A DNA stretch of 64,000 nt from Vibrio sinaloensis (GTDB taxonomy: Bacteria > Pseudomonadota > Gammaproteobacteria > Enterobacterales > Vibrionaceae): contig NZ_JWLV01000017.1 of NCBI RefSeq assembly GCF_000808535.1, positions 1 to 64,000 on the forward strand. Direction: 5' to 3'. Below the pieces are notes generated by a model, which worked only from the letters and a program-made list of their open reading frames with translations, was not told the origin of the DNA and did no database searches. Positions 9,564-19,530 of the stretch are shown here, piece by piece. How positions within the stretch are numbered: position 1 is the stretch's first letter; the number at the start of each line of letters is the position of its first letter. Both the position numbers and the translations under genes were made by a program.

Positions 9564-11474
9564 TTAGAAATCCTCTAAGTAGGTGTAACCAGACAGGCCA
9601 CCCTCTAATTCTTCAAGTATGGTTTGCTGTTCGCTTGCGTCAACACGTTCTGCCACCAGTTCGCGGTAGTTGCTGCGAATATTATCTACATCAATGTGCA
9701 CGTAACGCATCATGTCTTCTACCGTGTCGCCTTCATCGATGCGTTCGATGATCGCTTCTCCGCTCTCATTGACGGTCACCACAGCACTATGGGTATCACC
9801 AAATAGGTTGTGCATGTCACCAAGAATCTCTTGATAAGCACCGACCAAGAAAAAGCCCATTAAGTACGGCTTGTCTTTCGTCCAAGCGGGTACTGGCAAT
9901 GTGGTCTCGATACCTTGGCCTTCAACGTATTGCTCAATTGCACCGTCGGAGTCACAGGTGATGTCGAGCATCACAGCGCGGCGATCTTCCACATTTTCCA
10001 ACCCTGACAGTGGCAACACAGGGAAGACCTGATCAATGCCCCATGCGTCTGGAAGCGATTGGAACAACGAGAAGTTAACGAAAAACTTGTCGGCTAAACG
10101 CTCGCTCAGCTCATCCAAAATTGGACGATGGAAACGGTTTTTTGCGCTGAGTTGTCCACTCAGCTCGTAGTAAATACGCAGCGACAGTTGTTCTGCCCAC
10201 GCTCGTTGGTACAAGTTCAACAATCCCATTGCGAACTGAGAATGCACCTCAGCTAAGTCGCTTTGCGTGTCGTTGTAAATTTCAATCAGTGCGCGTGCAT
10301 TACTGTCATTTTGTAACGTTTCCCAGTTCGACCACATGTTTTGTAGCAAAATTGGGTCATGGGCGTCAGGTGCACTCACACTTTCAGGATGGTACGCCTC
10401 TGTACCGATAACGTTTGTGATCAGTACAGCATGATGAGCAGTCAAAGAACGGCCAGACTCAGAAATAATGACTGGTTCTGGTTGCTCATACTGCTGACAC
10501 ACATCGCCCACGGTACTGACGATATTGCGAGCGTACTCAATCAAGCCGTAGTTCATTGAGTTTGATGACTGGCTACGAGTGCCGTCATAATCAACCGCAA
10601 GACCGCCGCCGATATCAAAGAACTGGATGTCGGCGCCCATGCCACGTAGTTCGCAGTAGAATCGTGCAGACTCATTCACACCATTGCGAATATCGCGAAT
10701 GTTGGCCATTTGAGAGCCTAGGTGGAAATGCACTAACTGCAATGCATCGAGCTGGTCTTCTTCTCTTAAACGGTCAATAACAGTCAGAACTTGAGACGCG
10801 GCCAAACCAAATTTGGATTTTTCACCACCGCTGGATTGCCATTTCCCTGCACCTTGTGACGCAAGGCGAATACGAATCCCCATACGCGGTTTCACGCCTA
10901 GGCTTTTCGCTTCTTTAAGCACAAGATCAAGCTCGGATAGCTTCTCAAGCACGATAAAGACCTTATGACCAAGCTTTTCACCAATCAGCGCCAAGCGAAC
11001 ATATTCACGGTCTTTGTAACCGTTACACACGATGACGGAGCTCGCTTTTTGTGCGAGAGCCAATACCGCGAGAAGCTCAGGTTTGCTGCCTGCTTCCAGT
11101 CCTAGCTGTTTGGTTTCTAATTGTGCTTGGCTTTCCAAAATCTCATCGACGACTTCTTTCTGTTGGTTCACTTTAATTGGGTAAACCAGCAAGTAGTTAT
11201 TCGTGTATTGATACTCGTCGATCGCTTGGTTAAACGCATCACAAATGCCATGCACGCGTTGGTGCAAGATCTGAGGGAATCGAACCAGTACAGGCAAGTT
11301 AAGTTGCTGCTCTTCCAGCTTTGAAACGATATTACTGAGCGGAATCTGGTGCGATTGGTCGCAACGAGGCGATACATACACTTCGCCCTGATTATCAATG
11401 CCATAGAAGCCTTGGCTCCAGTAATGTACGTTGTAGTCCGCGCGAACACGATCGAGTTTGGAAATATTTTCCAC
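9564..11474 (-). CDS. speA: Biosynthetic arginine decarboxylase
   Basis: A 636-residue PLP enzyme of the alanine-racemase fold that converts arginine to agmatine. The PLP lysine is in [12 protein letters not shown] (Lys101). Other signatures are [14 protein letters not shown], the [10 protein letters not shown] phosphate-binding loop and the C-terminal catalytic [10 protein letters not shown]. The length matches E. coli SpeA. The start is a GTG at 11474 preceded only by a weak GAGAGA-type ribosome-binding site. The roughly 290-base leader upstream contains two tiny overlapping ORFs on opposite strands, described separately. Confidence 0.95.
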   Translation of the reverse strand: MENISKLDRVRADYNVHYWSQGFYGIDNQGEVYVSPRCDQSHQIPLSNIVSKLEEQQLNLPVLVRFPQILHQRVHGICDAFNQAIDEYQYTNNYLLVYPIKVNQQKEVVDEILESQAQLETKQLGLEAGSKPELLAVLALAQKASSVIVCNGYKDREYVRLALIGEKLGHKVFIVLEKLSELDLVLKEAKSLGVKPRMGIRIRLASQGAGKWQSSGGEKSKFGLAASQVLTVIDRLREEDQLDALQLVHFHLGSQMANIRDIRNGVNESARFYCELRGMGADIQFFDIGGGLAVDYDGTRSQSSNSMNYGLIEYARNIVSTVGDVCQQYEQPEPVIISESGRSLTAHHAVLITNVIGTEAYHPESVSAPDAHDPILLQNMWSNWETLQNDSNARALIEIYNDTQSDLAEVHSQFAMGLLNLYQRAWAEQLSLRIYYELSGQLSAKNRFHRPILDELSERLADKFFVNFSLFQSLPDAWGIDQVFPVLPLSGLENVEDRRAVMLDITCDSDGAIEQYVEGQGIETTLPVPAWTKDKPYLMGFFLVGAYQEILGDMHNLFGDTHSAVVTVNESGEAIIERIDEGDTVEDMMRYVHIDVDNIRSNYRELVAERVDASEQQTILEELEGGLSGYTYLEDF

Positions 11475-11507
11475 GTCTAGTCTCTCAAAGAATAAGGAGA
11501 GTGAAAC

Positions 11508-11609
11508 ATGAATCAGAAGAACCTGAAGTCATACCTAACACGGCAGGAGTCATGGGACGCTTTTGGCCGGGTTGAGCGCATTAACGGACAAAAAGCCGTC
11601 AGAGTCTAA
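11508..11609 (+). CDS. Candidate 33-residue small protein antisense to the speA leader
   Basis: A textbook Shine-Dalgarno AAGGAG (11494-11499) lies 8 bases before an ATG opening 33 codons to a TAA. The product is basic and polar (it includes [14 protein letters not shown]), has no membrane segment and matches nothing I recognise. It lies divergently to speA and about 150 bases before the DUF2058 gene. It shares its DNA with an arginine-rich frame on the other strand, so at most one of them is likely to be meaningful. Confidence 0.35.
   Translation: MNQKNLKSYLTRQESWDAFGRVERINGQKAVRV
11513..11581 (-). other. Candidate arginine-rich leader ORF upstream of speA
   Basis: In the speA leader an ATG opens a 22-codon frame with five arginines ([20 protein letters not shown], then FF and a stop). 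It ends 38 bases before the speA GTG. An Arg-rich leader before arginine decarboxylase would suit translation-coupled control. However, no ribosome-binding site precedes this ATG, and the opposite strand carries a better-initiated frame. Confidence 0.25.
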
Positions 11610-11762
11610 CAAATTAATTTTGTCGAAAAGATAGCCAAGCTTATATAGATAAAAATTATGATTGAATCGGCATAAATCAGAGGTGGGAATGCGGCTATCA
11701 ATCTTTATTTGCGTTAGTTGAACCGCTAAAATGGACGCAAATTGATTACCTTTGGAAGAACC

Positions 11763-12284
11763 ATGGCAAAACTGACACTTCAAGAGCAGATGCTAAAAGC
11801 AGGCTTAGTGAACGAGAAAAAACTCAAAAAAGCGAAGAAAGGCTCGAAGAAATCTCGTGTCCAAGCGCGCGAAGTTAAAGCAGCTGTTGAAGAAAACAAA
11901 CGCTTACAGCAAGAGCGTGATAAGGCGCTGAGTGAAGAGCAGAAAGAGCTGCGTCTATCCAAAGAGATCAAAGCGCAAATTAAACAGCTTATCGAAATGA
12001 ACACCATTGAACAGAAAGAGGGTGAGATCAAATACAACTTTACCGATGGAACACTTGTGAAAGCGCTTTACGTTGAGCCATTGACGCGTGATCAGCTAGC
12101 GAAGGGCATTCTATCGATTGCGCGTACAGACGATACCTATGTCGTTATCCCTAGCAGCGTAGCGAAGAAGATTGCTCTGCGCGATGAGAGTGTGATCATC
12201 GAGCAAAACGCCCCAGCGGAGGATATTCCTGCGGAAGATGACCCGTACGCAGATTTCGTCGTGCCAGATGACCTGATGTGGTAA
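11763..12284 (+). CDS. DUF2058 domain protein (YaiL-like)
   Basis: A 173-residue, highly charged protein beginning MAKLTLQEQMLKAGLVNEKK, the usual DUF2058 start. A Lys/Glu-rich coiled-coil region spans about residues 20-75. A globular part follows (GEIKYNFTDGTLVKALYV; TYVVIPSSVAKKIALRD), and the tail is acidic. E. coli YaiL belongs here; relatives are described as nucleoprotein or polynucleotide accessory factors without a defined mechanism. The ATG at 11763 with GGAAG upstream matches the family start; an upstream in-frame ATG at 11742 would add seven residues. Confidence 0.85.
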   Translation: MAKLTLQEQMLKAGLVNEKKLKKAKKGSKKSRVQAREVKAAVEENKRLQQERDKALSEEQKELRLSKEIKAQIKQLIEMNTIEQKEGEIKYNFTDGTLVKALYVEPLTRDQLAKGILSIARTDDTYVVIPSSVAKKIALRDESVIIEQNAPAEDIPAEDDPYADFVVPDDLMW

Positions 12285-12306
12285 TAGCAGAAAGATAGGT
12301 TTATAC

Positions 12307-12336
12307 AGCGCTCTGCATTGGCAGGGCGTTTTTTTT
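12307..12336 (+). terminator. Terminator after the DUF2058 gene
   Basis: GCGCTCTGC, a short loop and GCAGGGCG form an imperfect stem followed by eight T residues. Confidence 0.75.
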
Positions 12337-12400
12337 GCCTAAACATGGATAAAGTGGAGCGAGGGATATGAGCTAGAGGTTGGTAGAATGCAAAGCATAA

Positions 12401-12426
12401 AAAAACCAGCCACTTGGCTGGTTTTT
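12401..12426 (-). terminator. Terminator of the cold-shock gene
   Basis: AAAAACCAGCCA, loop CT, TGGCTGGTTTTT. On the minus strand, the direction of the cspA-type gene, a long T run follows. Confidence 0.85.
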
Positions 12427-12463
12427 GAAATCTTAGAAAATTGACGCTTGAGTCAATCTAAAA

Positions 12464-12676
12464 TTATAGTACTTCAACGTTAGCAGCTTGAGGACCTTTT
12501 TGGCCTTGCTCAACTTCGAAAGCAACCTTTTGGCCTTCAGCTAGAGTTTTGAAGCCTTCGCCAGTGATAGCGCGGAAGTGTACGAATACGTCAGCACCGC
12601 CGTTTTCTTGAGTGATGAAACCGAAGCCTTTCTCTTCGTTAAACCATTTTACTGTGCCAGTAGTTTTGTTAGACAT
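12464..12676 (-). CDS. CspA-family cold-shock protein
   Basis: A 70-residue OB-fold RNA chaperone with both RNA-binding motifs, KGFGFIT (RNP1) and VFVHF (RNP2), and the family start [16 protein letters not shown]. It is expected to bind single-stranded RNA and melt secondary structure, either at low temperature or constitutively. AAGGGACA before the ATG is the ribosome-binding site. A roughly 295-base gene-free stretch upstream is long enough to hold the extended 5' leader common in this family. Confidence 0.93.
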   Translation of the reverse strand: MSNKTTGTVKWFNEEKGFGFITQENGGADVFVHFRAITGEGFKTLAEGQKVAFEVEQGQKGPQAANVEVL

Positions 12677-12971
12677 GATGTGTCCCTTGTATAAGTTTAA
12701 TTAAATGTTTGGTGCGCTGAAAAATTGAACTATTAAATGTAACTATGAAGCTAAGGGAAAATCTAACTGTACTGCAGCAGAATGCGAACATTCTGAATGA
12801 TTTACTTTTACTTGAGTTTCACTAATAACCCTGAATAACAGAGCGACGCAATAGTATGTCAGCGCCTCAGAGGAGTAAAGGCTTATTTTCCAGATTGACC
12901 ATATTCGTGATCGAATTCGGTAATAAGCCCCTTCCTCTATAAGTACGTCATCAATAAGAAAAAGTGAGCTA
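12677..12971 (-). other. Gene-free stretch: cold-shock leader and end of the APE operon
   Basis: No supportable gene. The right part holds a loose inverted repeat (AAGGCTTATT at 12878-12887 with AATAAGCCCCTT at 12922-12933), enclosing a small dyad ATTCG-TGAT-CGAAT at 12903-12916. It may terminate or stabilise the end of the aryl polyene transcript, but there is no clear T run. The left part should contain the cspA-type promoter and leader, whose exact elements I cannot place. Confidence 0.4.
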
Positions 12972-14198
12972 TCACGCTAACTTTTTAAAGATGATAGACG
13001 TATTAATACCACCAAAAGCAAAATTATTGCTCATGAGGTATTCGACCTCTAATTCGCGGCCTGCACCTGTAATATAGTCCAAATGACCGCATTGTTCATC
13101 CAATGTTTCGAGATTTAATGTTGGGCTAAACCAACCTGTGTGCATCATCTCTAGGCTCAGCCATGCTTCGATTGCGCCGCAAGCTCCCAACGTATGGCCA
13201 AAATAACTCTTCAAAGAGCTGATTGGTACTTTACCTAGTGCATTAGCGGTGGCATTGCTTTCTGCAATGTCGCCACGATCGGTTGCCGTGCCGTGGGCAG
13301 AGACATAATCAATTTTTTCAGGTTCGATGCCCGCATCTTGTAGCGCCATTTCCATACAGATTTGCATGGTTTCCATTTGAGGCTGTGTCACGTGGGCGGC
13401 ATCGCAATTGCTGGCAAATCCGACGATTTCAGCGTAAATCTTTGCCCCGCGCGCCACGGCATGCTCATATTCCTCGAGCACTAAGGTTCCTGCGCCTTCA
13501 CCAATCACGAGACCATCTCGACCTGCGTCGTACGGACGTGGGGTCGACTTTGGAGATTCGTTTTTCAGGCTGGTAGCAAACAGCGTATCGAAAACGGCAG
13601 ATTCTGTTGGGCAGAGTTCTTCGCCACCGCCGGCAACCATCACCGTTTGATAACCGTGTTTGATCGCTTCATACGCGTATCCAATGGCTTGGCTACCAGA
13701 GGTACACGCGCTGCTGGTCGGAATCACTCGGCCTTTTAGACCAAAGAACAAGCCAACATTCACCGCGGTCGTGTGCGGCATCATTTGTACGTAGGTCGTT
13801 GCGGTGATTGCTTTGGTGGTTTTCTCATTGAGCATGACACCAAAAGCGCCGATCGCATCGGTACTGCCCGTTGATGAGCCGTAAGCAATACCCGTTTGGC
13901 CATTGGTTAGCACGTCGTGACCGATTAACCCTGCTTGGTTCAGCGCGTTTTCTGTCGCGACGGTTGCGAGTTTAGAAACGCGCCCCATTCCACGGACTTG
14001 TTTTCTTTTGTAGTGTTTAGGAAGCTCAAAGTGGTCAATGGGGGCAGCCAATTTGGTGTTTAAACCTTCGTACTGCTCATAAGAGGGCATGTATTGAGTG
14101 GCATTTTCGCATGCGCGCAGCTTTGGCTCGATGCTGTCCCAATCATTACCGAAGGCCGTGACGCCCGACATGCCTGTCACTACTACGCGACGACTCAT
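12972..14198 (-). CDS. apeR: Aryl polyene beta-ketoacyl-ACP synthase (FabF-like)
   Basis: A 408-residue condensing enzyme with an intact Cys-His-His triad: Cys165 in TSSACTSGSQ, His302 in SAHGTATDRGD and His335 in YFGHTLGACGA. It matches the second ketosynthase at the end of aryl polyene clusters, which acts as a homodimer in addition to the KS/CLF pair. It is the last gene of the long minus-strand operon and overlaps the ketoreductase gene by four bases (ATGA). Start site and length are normal. Confidence 0.9.
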   Translation of the reverse strand: MSRRVVVTGMSGVTAFGNDWDSIEPKLRACENATQYMPSYEQYEGLNTKLAAPIDHFELPKHYKRKQVRGMGRVSKLATVATENALNQAGLIGHDVLTNGQTGIAYGSSTGSTDAIGAFGVMLNEKTTKAITATTYVQMMPHTTAVNVGLFFGLKGRVIPTSSACTSGSQAIGYAYEAIKHGYQTVMVAGGGEELCPTESAVFDTLFATSLKNESPKSTPRPYDAGRDGLVIGEGAGTLVLEEYEHAVARGAKIYAEIVGFASNCDAAHVTQPQMETMQICMEMALQDAGIEPEKIDYVSAHGTATDRGDIAESNATANALGKVPISSLKSYFGHTLGACGAIEAWLSLEMMHTGWFSPTLNLETLDEQCGHLDYITGAGRELEVEYLMSNNFAFGGINTSIIFKKLA

Positions 14199-14920
14199 AC
14201 TAAGCCTCCATTTACAGAGATGACTTGGCGCGTCACATAACTAGCAATGTCAGACATCAAGTAGCTCACAAGGCCTGCGACTTCTTCCGGCTCGCCCATT
14301 CGACGAAGCGGGATTTGCGGCATTGCGTGTTCTTTGACATGCTCATCGACCATTCCCGTGTCAATGAGACCGGGTGCGACGCAGTTGACGGTGATTTTGC
14401 GTTTAGCCAACTCTAGGGCGAGGGATTTGGTCGCACCGATGACACCGGCTTTCGCGGCGCTGTAGTTGGTTTGACCACGATTGCCCATAAGACCAGACAC
14501 GGACGCAAGCGTCACGATTCGTCCGCCTTTGCGTTTTTGCACCATTGGCATTACGCATGGGTGTAAAACGTTGTAGAAGCTATCCAAGTTGGTGTGGATC
14601 ACGCCATCCCACTCTTCTTCTGTCATCGCTGGGAAGGCGGTATCACGGGTAATGCCTGCGTTGTTAACCACACCGTAGTATGCGCCATTTTCTGCGATGT
14701 CTGCTTCTAGCTTTTCGCGGCACTCTTCACGGTTGCTGATATCAAACTGAATAAGACGACCGCTACCGCCATTTTCAATAATGGTATCTAAGGTCTGCTG
14801 CGCACCTTTCTGGTCGCCCATATAATGAACTGCAATAGTAAACCCATCCTTTGCAAGTTGGATGGCAATTGCCTTGCCGATACCTTTACTGGCACCGGTG
14901 ACTAAGACATTTCGGGTCAT
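14195..14920 (-). CDS. apeQ: 3-oxoacyl-ACP reductase (FabG-like) of the aryl polyene pathway
   Basis: A 241-residue short-chain dehydrogenase. It shows the NADP-binding GASKGIG (residues 9-15), NNAG (86-89) and the catalytic Ser140/Tyr153/Lys157 in VTLASVSG and NYSAAKAG. It reduces the beta-keto group after each condensation on the ACP-bound polyene. It overlaps its neighbours by four bases on both sides, which indicates translational coupling. Confidence 0.9.
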   Translation of the reverse strand: MTRNVLVTGASKGIGKAIAIQLAKDGFTIAVHYMGDQKGAQQTLDTIIENGGSGRLIQFDISNREECREKLEADIAENGAYYGVVNNAGITRDTAFPAMTEEEWDGVIHTNLDSFYNVLHPCVMPMVQKRKGGRIVTLASVSGLMGNRGQTNYSAAKAGVIGATKSLALELAKRKITVNCVAPGLIDTGMVDEHVKEHAMPQIPLRRMGEPEEVAGLVSYLMSDIASYVTRQVISVNGGLV

Positions 14921-15381
14921 AATTGACTCCTAGTTTTCATTTCTTCTAATTTTTCTTGGGATGGAACATAAACGTTAAGCTGACAACTGGCGACAACTTG
15001 GCTGTCGATTTCTATACGAGCGGAGAATACCGCCATGCCGTTGTCTTCCATCAATTGCTCAGCGTACATGTCCAAACGTGAACCTGCTTGAAACGTGTCA
15101 CAGTGAGAGGTGTAGCGACGGCTGCCGAGTAAAAAACCGATCGGCGGTTGCTCGCCTTTCTTCATGGCGTGATATCCAGACCATGCGGCGATAGACTGCG
15201 CCATAAACTCGATACCAACATAAGCTGGAACCGTCTTTGACTGAGTATCAAAGAAGGGATTTTTCGGTCCAATGTCAACTTGGCAATGAATGGAGTCTTG
15301 CTGAATATCGATAGCCTGATCAATCAAGATCATGGGCTCATCATGTGGGAGTAGTTGCGAGATACAAGGATAGCTAGTCAT
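14917..15381 (-). CDS. apeP: Hot-dog dehydratase of the aryl polyene pathway
   Basis: A 154-residue FabA/FabZ-like protein with the pattern CISQLLPHDEPMILIDQA and VPAYVGIEFMAQSIAAWSGYHA. In studied aryl polyene systems ApeP pairs with ApeI as a heterodimeric dehydratase. The ATG at 15381 overlaps the end of the ketosynthase gene by 8 bases and gives the normal family N-terminus. An in-frame start at 15426 would lie inside the neighbour and add 15 unusual residues. Confidence 0.85.
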   Translation of the reverse strand: MTSYPCISQLLPHDEPMILIDQAIDIQQDSIHCQVDIGPKNPFFDTQSKTVPAYVGIEFMAQSIAAWSGYHAMKKGEQPPIGFLLGSRRYTSHCDTFQAGSRLDMYAEQLMEDNGMAVFSARIEIDSQVVASCQLNVYVPSQEKLEEMKTRSQL

Positions 15382-16561
15382 GGGTGTAACCGAATATGAG
15401 ACTAATATTGTTACCGCCAAAAGCAAAAGAGTTACTTAAGATGGCTTTGCCTTCGAGTTTAGCCAAACTTTCGACCAATGAAACGTCGATATCGGTGGCT
15501 TTGTCTTGGCAGTGCTGTTTTGGCAGTGGTAGATCGTATTTTAAAAGGTGCCATGCGATGGCGGCTTCCGTTGCACTTGCGGCGCCTAGAGTATGGCCTG
15601 TCAGCGGCTTGGTGGAACTCACCGGTACCGATTGGCCAAATAGGCGATAGATGGCTTTGCTTTCCATGCTGTCATTGAGCGGAGTCGCTGTGCCGTGAGC
15701 GTTGATGTAACCAATGTCATTGGGCGTAAGTCCTGAGTCTTTTAGGGCTTTGCTCATGGCTTGTTCTGCGCCATTGCCTTCTGGGTGCGGCGCAGAAATA
15801 TGGTGAGCATCAGAGCTGTCACCGACGCCAAGTAAGGCGATGTCTGTAGGTTGGCGACTTAGCAATATAAAGGCCGCCGACTCTCCGATATTAATGCCGT
15901 TACGCTGCGCATCAAATGGACGACAAAGTTGGTCTGACAGCGCTTCTAGACCATTAAAACCGTTTAAGGTGAGTTTGCAGACGGTATCGACACCACCGAC
16001 GATAACAGCATCGACAATGCCGCTCTCAAGCAGTTGTTTTGCGCTGATGAAGACGCGGCCACTCGACGAACACGCCGTAGAGATCGAGTAGCATGGGCCT
16101 TCTAAACCAAAGTAGCGCGCAACAAAATCACTGCTGTTGCCCAGCTCTTGTTGGCTATAGTGGAAATGGTCTGGGAACTTGCCATGTTGCCCTTTATGCG
16201 CGATTGCCCTTTCACCGTCTGAGATGCCTGATGTACTTGTGCCCACCACCACGGCAACTCTTTGCTTGCCGTATTTCTCAATTGCGCGTTTGACACTTGG
16301 CTCAATCTGCATAAGCGCAGAGAGGGCGAGACGGTTATTTCGAGTGTTGTATGTGCACAGCGACTCTGGAAGGGGCGGAAGCGACTCTGCCACTCGTCCT
16401 ACGTAGGTTGAGCGTTGAGTATTCAGGATGTCGTCATCTCGCACCATATTGGACGCTCTTTCGCCCAATAGACACTGGTGAATGTGCTGGTGCTCACTTC
16501 CCATCGCGGAGTGGAAGCCACAGTCTTGAATATAAACAGGTGAGGAAGCGCGTGTTGTCAT
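15374..16561 (-). CDS. apeO: Aryl polyene ketosynthase, partner of the chain-length factor
   Basis: A 395-residue ketosynthase with an intact triad: Cys164 in SISTACSSSGR, His289 in NAHGTATPLND and His323 in LTGHTLGAASA. In the aryl polyene pathway ApeO forms a heterodimer with the short chain-length factor ApeC and extends the aryl starter with malonyl units. The chain-length factor is encoded some 11 kb away at the front of the same operon. The gene ends inside the start of apeP. Confidence 0.88.
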   Translation of the reverse strand: MTTRASSPVYIQDCGFHSAMGSEHQHIHQCLLGERASNMVRDDDILNTQRSTYVGRVAESLPPLPESLCTYNTRNNRLALSALMQIEPSVKRAIEKYGKQRVAVVVGTSTSGISDGERAIAHKGQHGKFPDHFHYSQQELGNSSDFVARYFGLEGPCYSISTACSSSGRVFISAKQLLESGIVDAVIVGGVDTVCKLTLNGFNGLEALSDQLCRPFDAQRNGINIGESAAFILLSRQPTDIALLGVGDSSDAHHISAPHPEGNGAEQAMSKALKDSGLTPNDIGYINAHGTATPLNDSMESKAIYRLFGQSVPVSSTKPLTGHTLGAASATEAAIAWHLLKYDLPLPKQHCQDKATDIDVSLVESLAKLEGKAILSNSFAFGGNNISLIFGYTHD

Positions 16562-16570
16562 GCTAACTAT

Positions 16571-17194
16571 CTATGGTGTAAATGGCGTTTTGCGGTATTG
16601 CAGCGTTTTAATGATGATGGTGTAGTCGTCAGATAACTGATGGAATCGGATGTCTCCATCAAGCCGTTCGTCACTGCCATATTGAATATCAATGACTTTT
16701 TCACCTTGGCTATTGAAGATGCTTCTTGAATTGCCCTTATCAATAAGCTGCCACCTTACCTCATTTAGAGGGCCTTCCCAAGCAGAACCCGGCCAGAGCG
16801 TGATCATCAGGTTAAAAAGCACCTGTTCAGGCTGAGGCAGTACGCCTTGTAATCCTGCAAGCACATCGGTGGTGATCATCTCGGATTGATAATTTAACGA
16901 CAAAATTCTGGTGCCCCAAGATGAAAATCCGGCTAACACTAGCTTGTCTTGATCAACTTGAAGTTGAACGGGCAATTGTTCGCTGCGCGCAGAAGTGGAT
17001 GTGGTCCAAGTGGCGCTGATTAACTGACTCGCGCTTAAGGTGTAGCCCAGTTGTTCTGGGGTCGGCAAGGTCACCGCAATCTCATCACTGATTTGGACTT
17101 TTGGCGTCACTTCTTTTGGCGCAGATGCGCAGGCGGTAAGCACCAAGGCGATGGCGAAACTGCTGGCCAACTGTTGAAACGATCGAACGCTCAT
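16571..17194 (-). CDS. apeN: DUF3261 lipoprotein of the aryl polyene cluster
   Basis: A 207-residue protein with a lipoprotein signal peptide. The lipobox LTAC ends at Cys22, followed by Ala-Ser, which permits outer-membrane sorting. The rest is a beta-rich domain matching the DUF3261 proteins found in aryl polyene and flexirubin clusters. It lies next to the MMPL and LolA-like genes. A role in moving or inserting the lipid-linked pigment at the outer membrane is inferred from position only. Confidence 0.8.
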   Translation of the reverse strand: MSVRSFQQLASSFAIALVLTACASAPKEVTPKVQISDEIAVTLPTPEQLGYTLSASQLISATWTTSTSARSEQLPVQLQVDQDKLVLAGFSSWGTRILSLNYQSEMITTDVLAGLQGVLPQPEQVLFNLMITLWPGSAWEGPLNEVRWQLIDKGNSRSIFNSQGEKVIDIQYGSDERLDGDIRFHQLSDDYTIIIKTLQYRKTPFTP

Positions 17195-19530
17195 TGTGTC
17201 TCATCCTTTAGGTTGATGGCTAGTGGTGAGAGTAGCCAAGCGACAAAAATACCACTCAGCACGGTAATCCCAAAGCTATGAATCGCATGGGTGTCACTCA
17301 ATGCCAATAATCCAAACGAGAGCAGGGTGGTAATGGCTGATAAGGTAATGGCGAGCAAGGTGCTGTGGCTGCGTGATTTCTCGGCAAAAAACAAGGTGTA
17401 ATCAATGCCGATACCGATGATTAAAATTAGCGCCAGTAGGTTGAATAAGTTCAGTGTCGAGCCCAGAGCCGATGCTGCCGCGAGCCCTGCAATACAGGCG
17501 ATCAACGAAGGCAATACAATTCTGATGGCATGTTGAAGGCCGTAGCGTTTGATAAGCAGTGCGCTAATAATGATGATTGCGAGGGCAAGTAACTCCATCA
17601 CATGGGTTCGATACTTGGCAAACAACAAGGAGATCTCTTGCGCCTTATTGAGATAACTGATGTTGTTATTCTCTTGCGCCCAACTCATCACAAGCTCGGG
17701 ATTACTGAGCTCGGTTAAGACAATCACACTGGCGACGCTGTCATCGAATTGGCCAATGTAGAGGAAGCGGATTGGCTCCGAGACAGGATTTGCCAAATAC
17801 GCCTGGAGCGAGATAGGCGAAAATTCCGCTGCAAAATCAGGCGTCTCGACTAGCCCCAAACTTGCGGCTAAGGTCTTCGCTTGAGTCTTATACAACTGCG
17901 CGATCAAGGTGAAATCTTGCTGCTGCAACAGCTCGGAGCTGAGAAATTGGTTCAAACTTTGATACTGCTTTATGACGCCTTGTTGTTGCCACTTGTCGAG
18001 TTGAGGCGTAATCGCTTCGAGTTTTTGCATCAAAGATTCATCATCATGCGCCGTTACCACAAGCATCTGCTGAGAAGACTTTAATCCACTCACTTCGCTT
18101 ATTTGCTGCTCTTGTTGCTTTAATGAGTCAGGCATGGCTTGAAGTTGGCGAATATCATCGTCGTAGCGAAGTTGGCTTAACGGATAGGCCGTGGCCACGA
18201 GACAAACAATCGGTAGCGCAATGCGATAGGTCGGTTTAGACCACAGGTTGAGCCACCACCGCCAAAGGGACTCTCCGGGCAATGGACGTGAAGGGCTGGT
18301 TTTTTTCGCCAGAATTGGGTACCAAGCGACGACGGTAATGTAGGCGGCGATCAATCCAATGGATGAGAACAGCGCAAGTTGCTGTAAGCCAGGGAACGGT
18401 GCAATCAGCATCCCCAAATAGCCAATCAAGCTGGTTGCCAGACCCATGGTGATGGCGGCAAAAATGTGGGTGAGACCTTTGCGACTGTCCCACTGCTTGC
18501 CCTCCGCTAAGCGCTCAGTGAGGTAGTGAAACGCGTAGTCAATCGACACCCCAATCAAACTTGCACCAAACACAAGACTAAACAAGTGAACGCGTCCAAA
18601 CAGCCAGGTTGTGACGGCCAGCGCGGCAAGCAGACCAATAGAAATTGACAATAGTGCCAAAGCCAAGGGGGTGACGCTGCGAAAGACAACGACAAACAAG
18701 CCAATGACGCCTAGCAGTGAGAATAGGCCGATGGTGCTGATCTCTGATTTGGCACTTTCTGTGCCAAACTCGGCGTAAAACAATACCCCCGTGTGGTGGA
18801 TGGTTGCTTGGAAAGTCTCTTCGATTTGCTGTTCAATCTGTTTGATGTCAGCAACGCCCTGCTGCGCCGCCAAACTGTATGGGGAATCCGTCAGCGAAGC
18901 GGTGACCAGCACATACTCTTGACCCTGAAAATTGGTCGTTAGGAAGCCATTTTTTAATGTGAAGGCACTATTTTGCGCAGACACTTGGGCTAAATAATCA
19001 CGAAACAGAAGAAAAGGGTCATTTTTCAGCTCTTGTCCTGTCACGCCAGAGAAAGGGTTGTAGATGGACTGAACCACAAGCTGTACTTGCTCTTGAGGCG
19101 TGTTGGTCAGTCGTTGCCTTTGTTCAGGGGTTAACTGCTGGTAACGGTGTTCAAAGTAGTACGATGCCCACTGTTTTTGTTGTTCTGTGCTGATCTTGCC
19201 TGTCACTTGATCAAATAGCTGCGTGCCTTGTAAAGCCGTTGTGAGTTCGGTGGCTGCGGAGAATACAGAGTCCTCTTCCGGCGCCGTCAGTAGGAAGACA
19301 ATTTTATCGCTCATGCTGTTGGAAACGGTTTCGAACGCTTGTTCAGCCACAGGGTTTTGTTGGTTTTTGGGCAACAGCTTAAGAATATTGGTTTCTATGG
19401 GCGCGTGCTCTGAGTAGAGCCATTGCTTGCCAAGCATAGCGACGAAAAGGGCAACCAATACCAACCAAACCAACGCGATAGCACGCTGGTTCAGTGTTAG
19501 ATTAGAAATTAAATTGCGCTTGTTCAGCAT
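17191..19530 (-). CDS. apeM: MMPL/RND-type exporter of the aryl polyene cluster
   Basis: A 779-residue membrane protein. One helix near the N-terminus (about residues 14-34) precedes a large periplasmic loop (to about 245). A five-helix block follows, then a second periplasmic loop and a second helix block, the duplicated layout of MMPL/RND transporters. GVSIDYAFHYLTERL and GIGIDYTLFFAEKS are the paired proton-relay helices with aspartates. It probably exports the pigment, or its lipid-linked form, across the inner membrane. It overlaps both neighbours. Confidence 0.88.
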   Translation of the reverse strand: MLNKRNLISNLTLNQRAIALVWLVLVALFVAMLGKQWLYSEHAPIETNILKLLPKNQQNPVAEQAFETVSNSMSDKIVFLLTAPEEDSVFSAATELTTALQGTQLFDQVTGKISTEQQKQWASYYFEHRYQQLTPEQRQRLTNTPQEQVQLVVQSIYNPFSGVTGQELKNDPFLLFRDYLAQVSAQNSAFTLKNGFLTTNFQGQEYVLVTASLTDSPYSLAAQQGVADIKQIEQQIEETFQATIHHTGVLFYAEFGTESAKSEISTIGLFSLLGVIGLFVVVFRSVTPLALALLSISIGLLAALAVTTWLFGRVHLFSLVFGASLIGVSIDYAFHYLTERLAEGKQWDSRKGLTHIFAAITMGLATSLIGYLGMLIAPFPGLQQLALFSSIGLIAAYITVVAWYPILAKKTSPSRPLPGESLWRWWLNLWSKPTYRIALPIVCLVATAYPLSQLRYDDDIRQLQAMPDSLKQQEQQISEVSGLKSSQQMLVVTAHDDESLMQKLEAITPQLDKWQQQGVIKQYQSLNQFLSSELLQQQDFTLIAQLYKTQAKTLAASLGLVETPDFAAEFSPISLQAYLANPVSEPIRFLYIGQFDDSVASVIVLTELSNPELVMSWAQENNNISYLNKAQEISLLFAKYRTHVMELLALAIIIISALLIKRYGLQHAIRIVLPSLIACIAGLAAASALGSTLNLFNLLALILIIGIGIDYTLFFAEKSRSHSTLLAITLSAITTLLSFGLLALSDTHAIHSFGITVLSGIFVAWLLSPLAINLKDETQ

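Noticed and set aside
11550..11783. A 77-codon minus-strand frame in the speA leader
   Set aside because: No ribosome-binding site, and it overlaps the DUF2058 start on the other strand. Probably chance.
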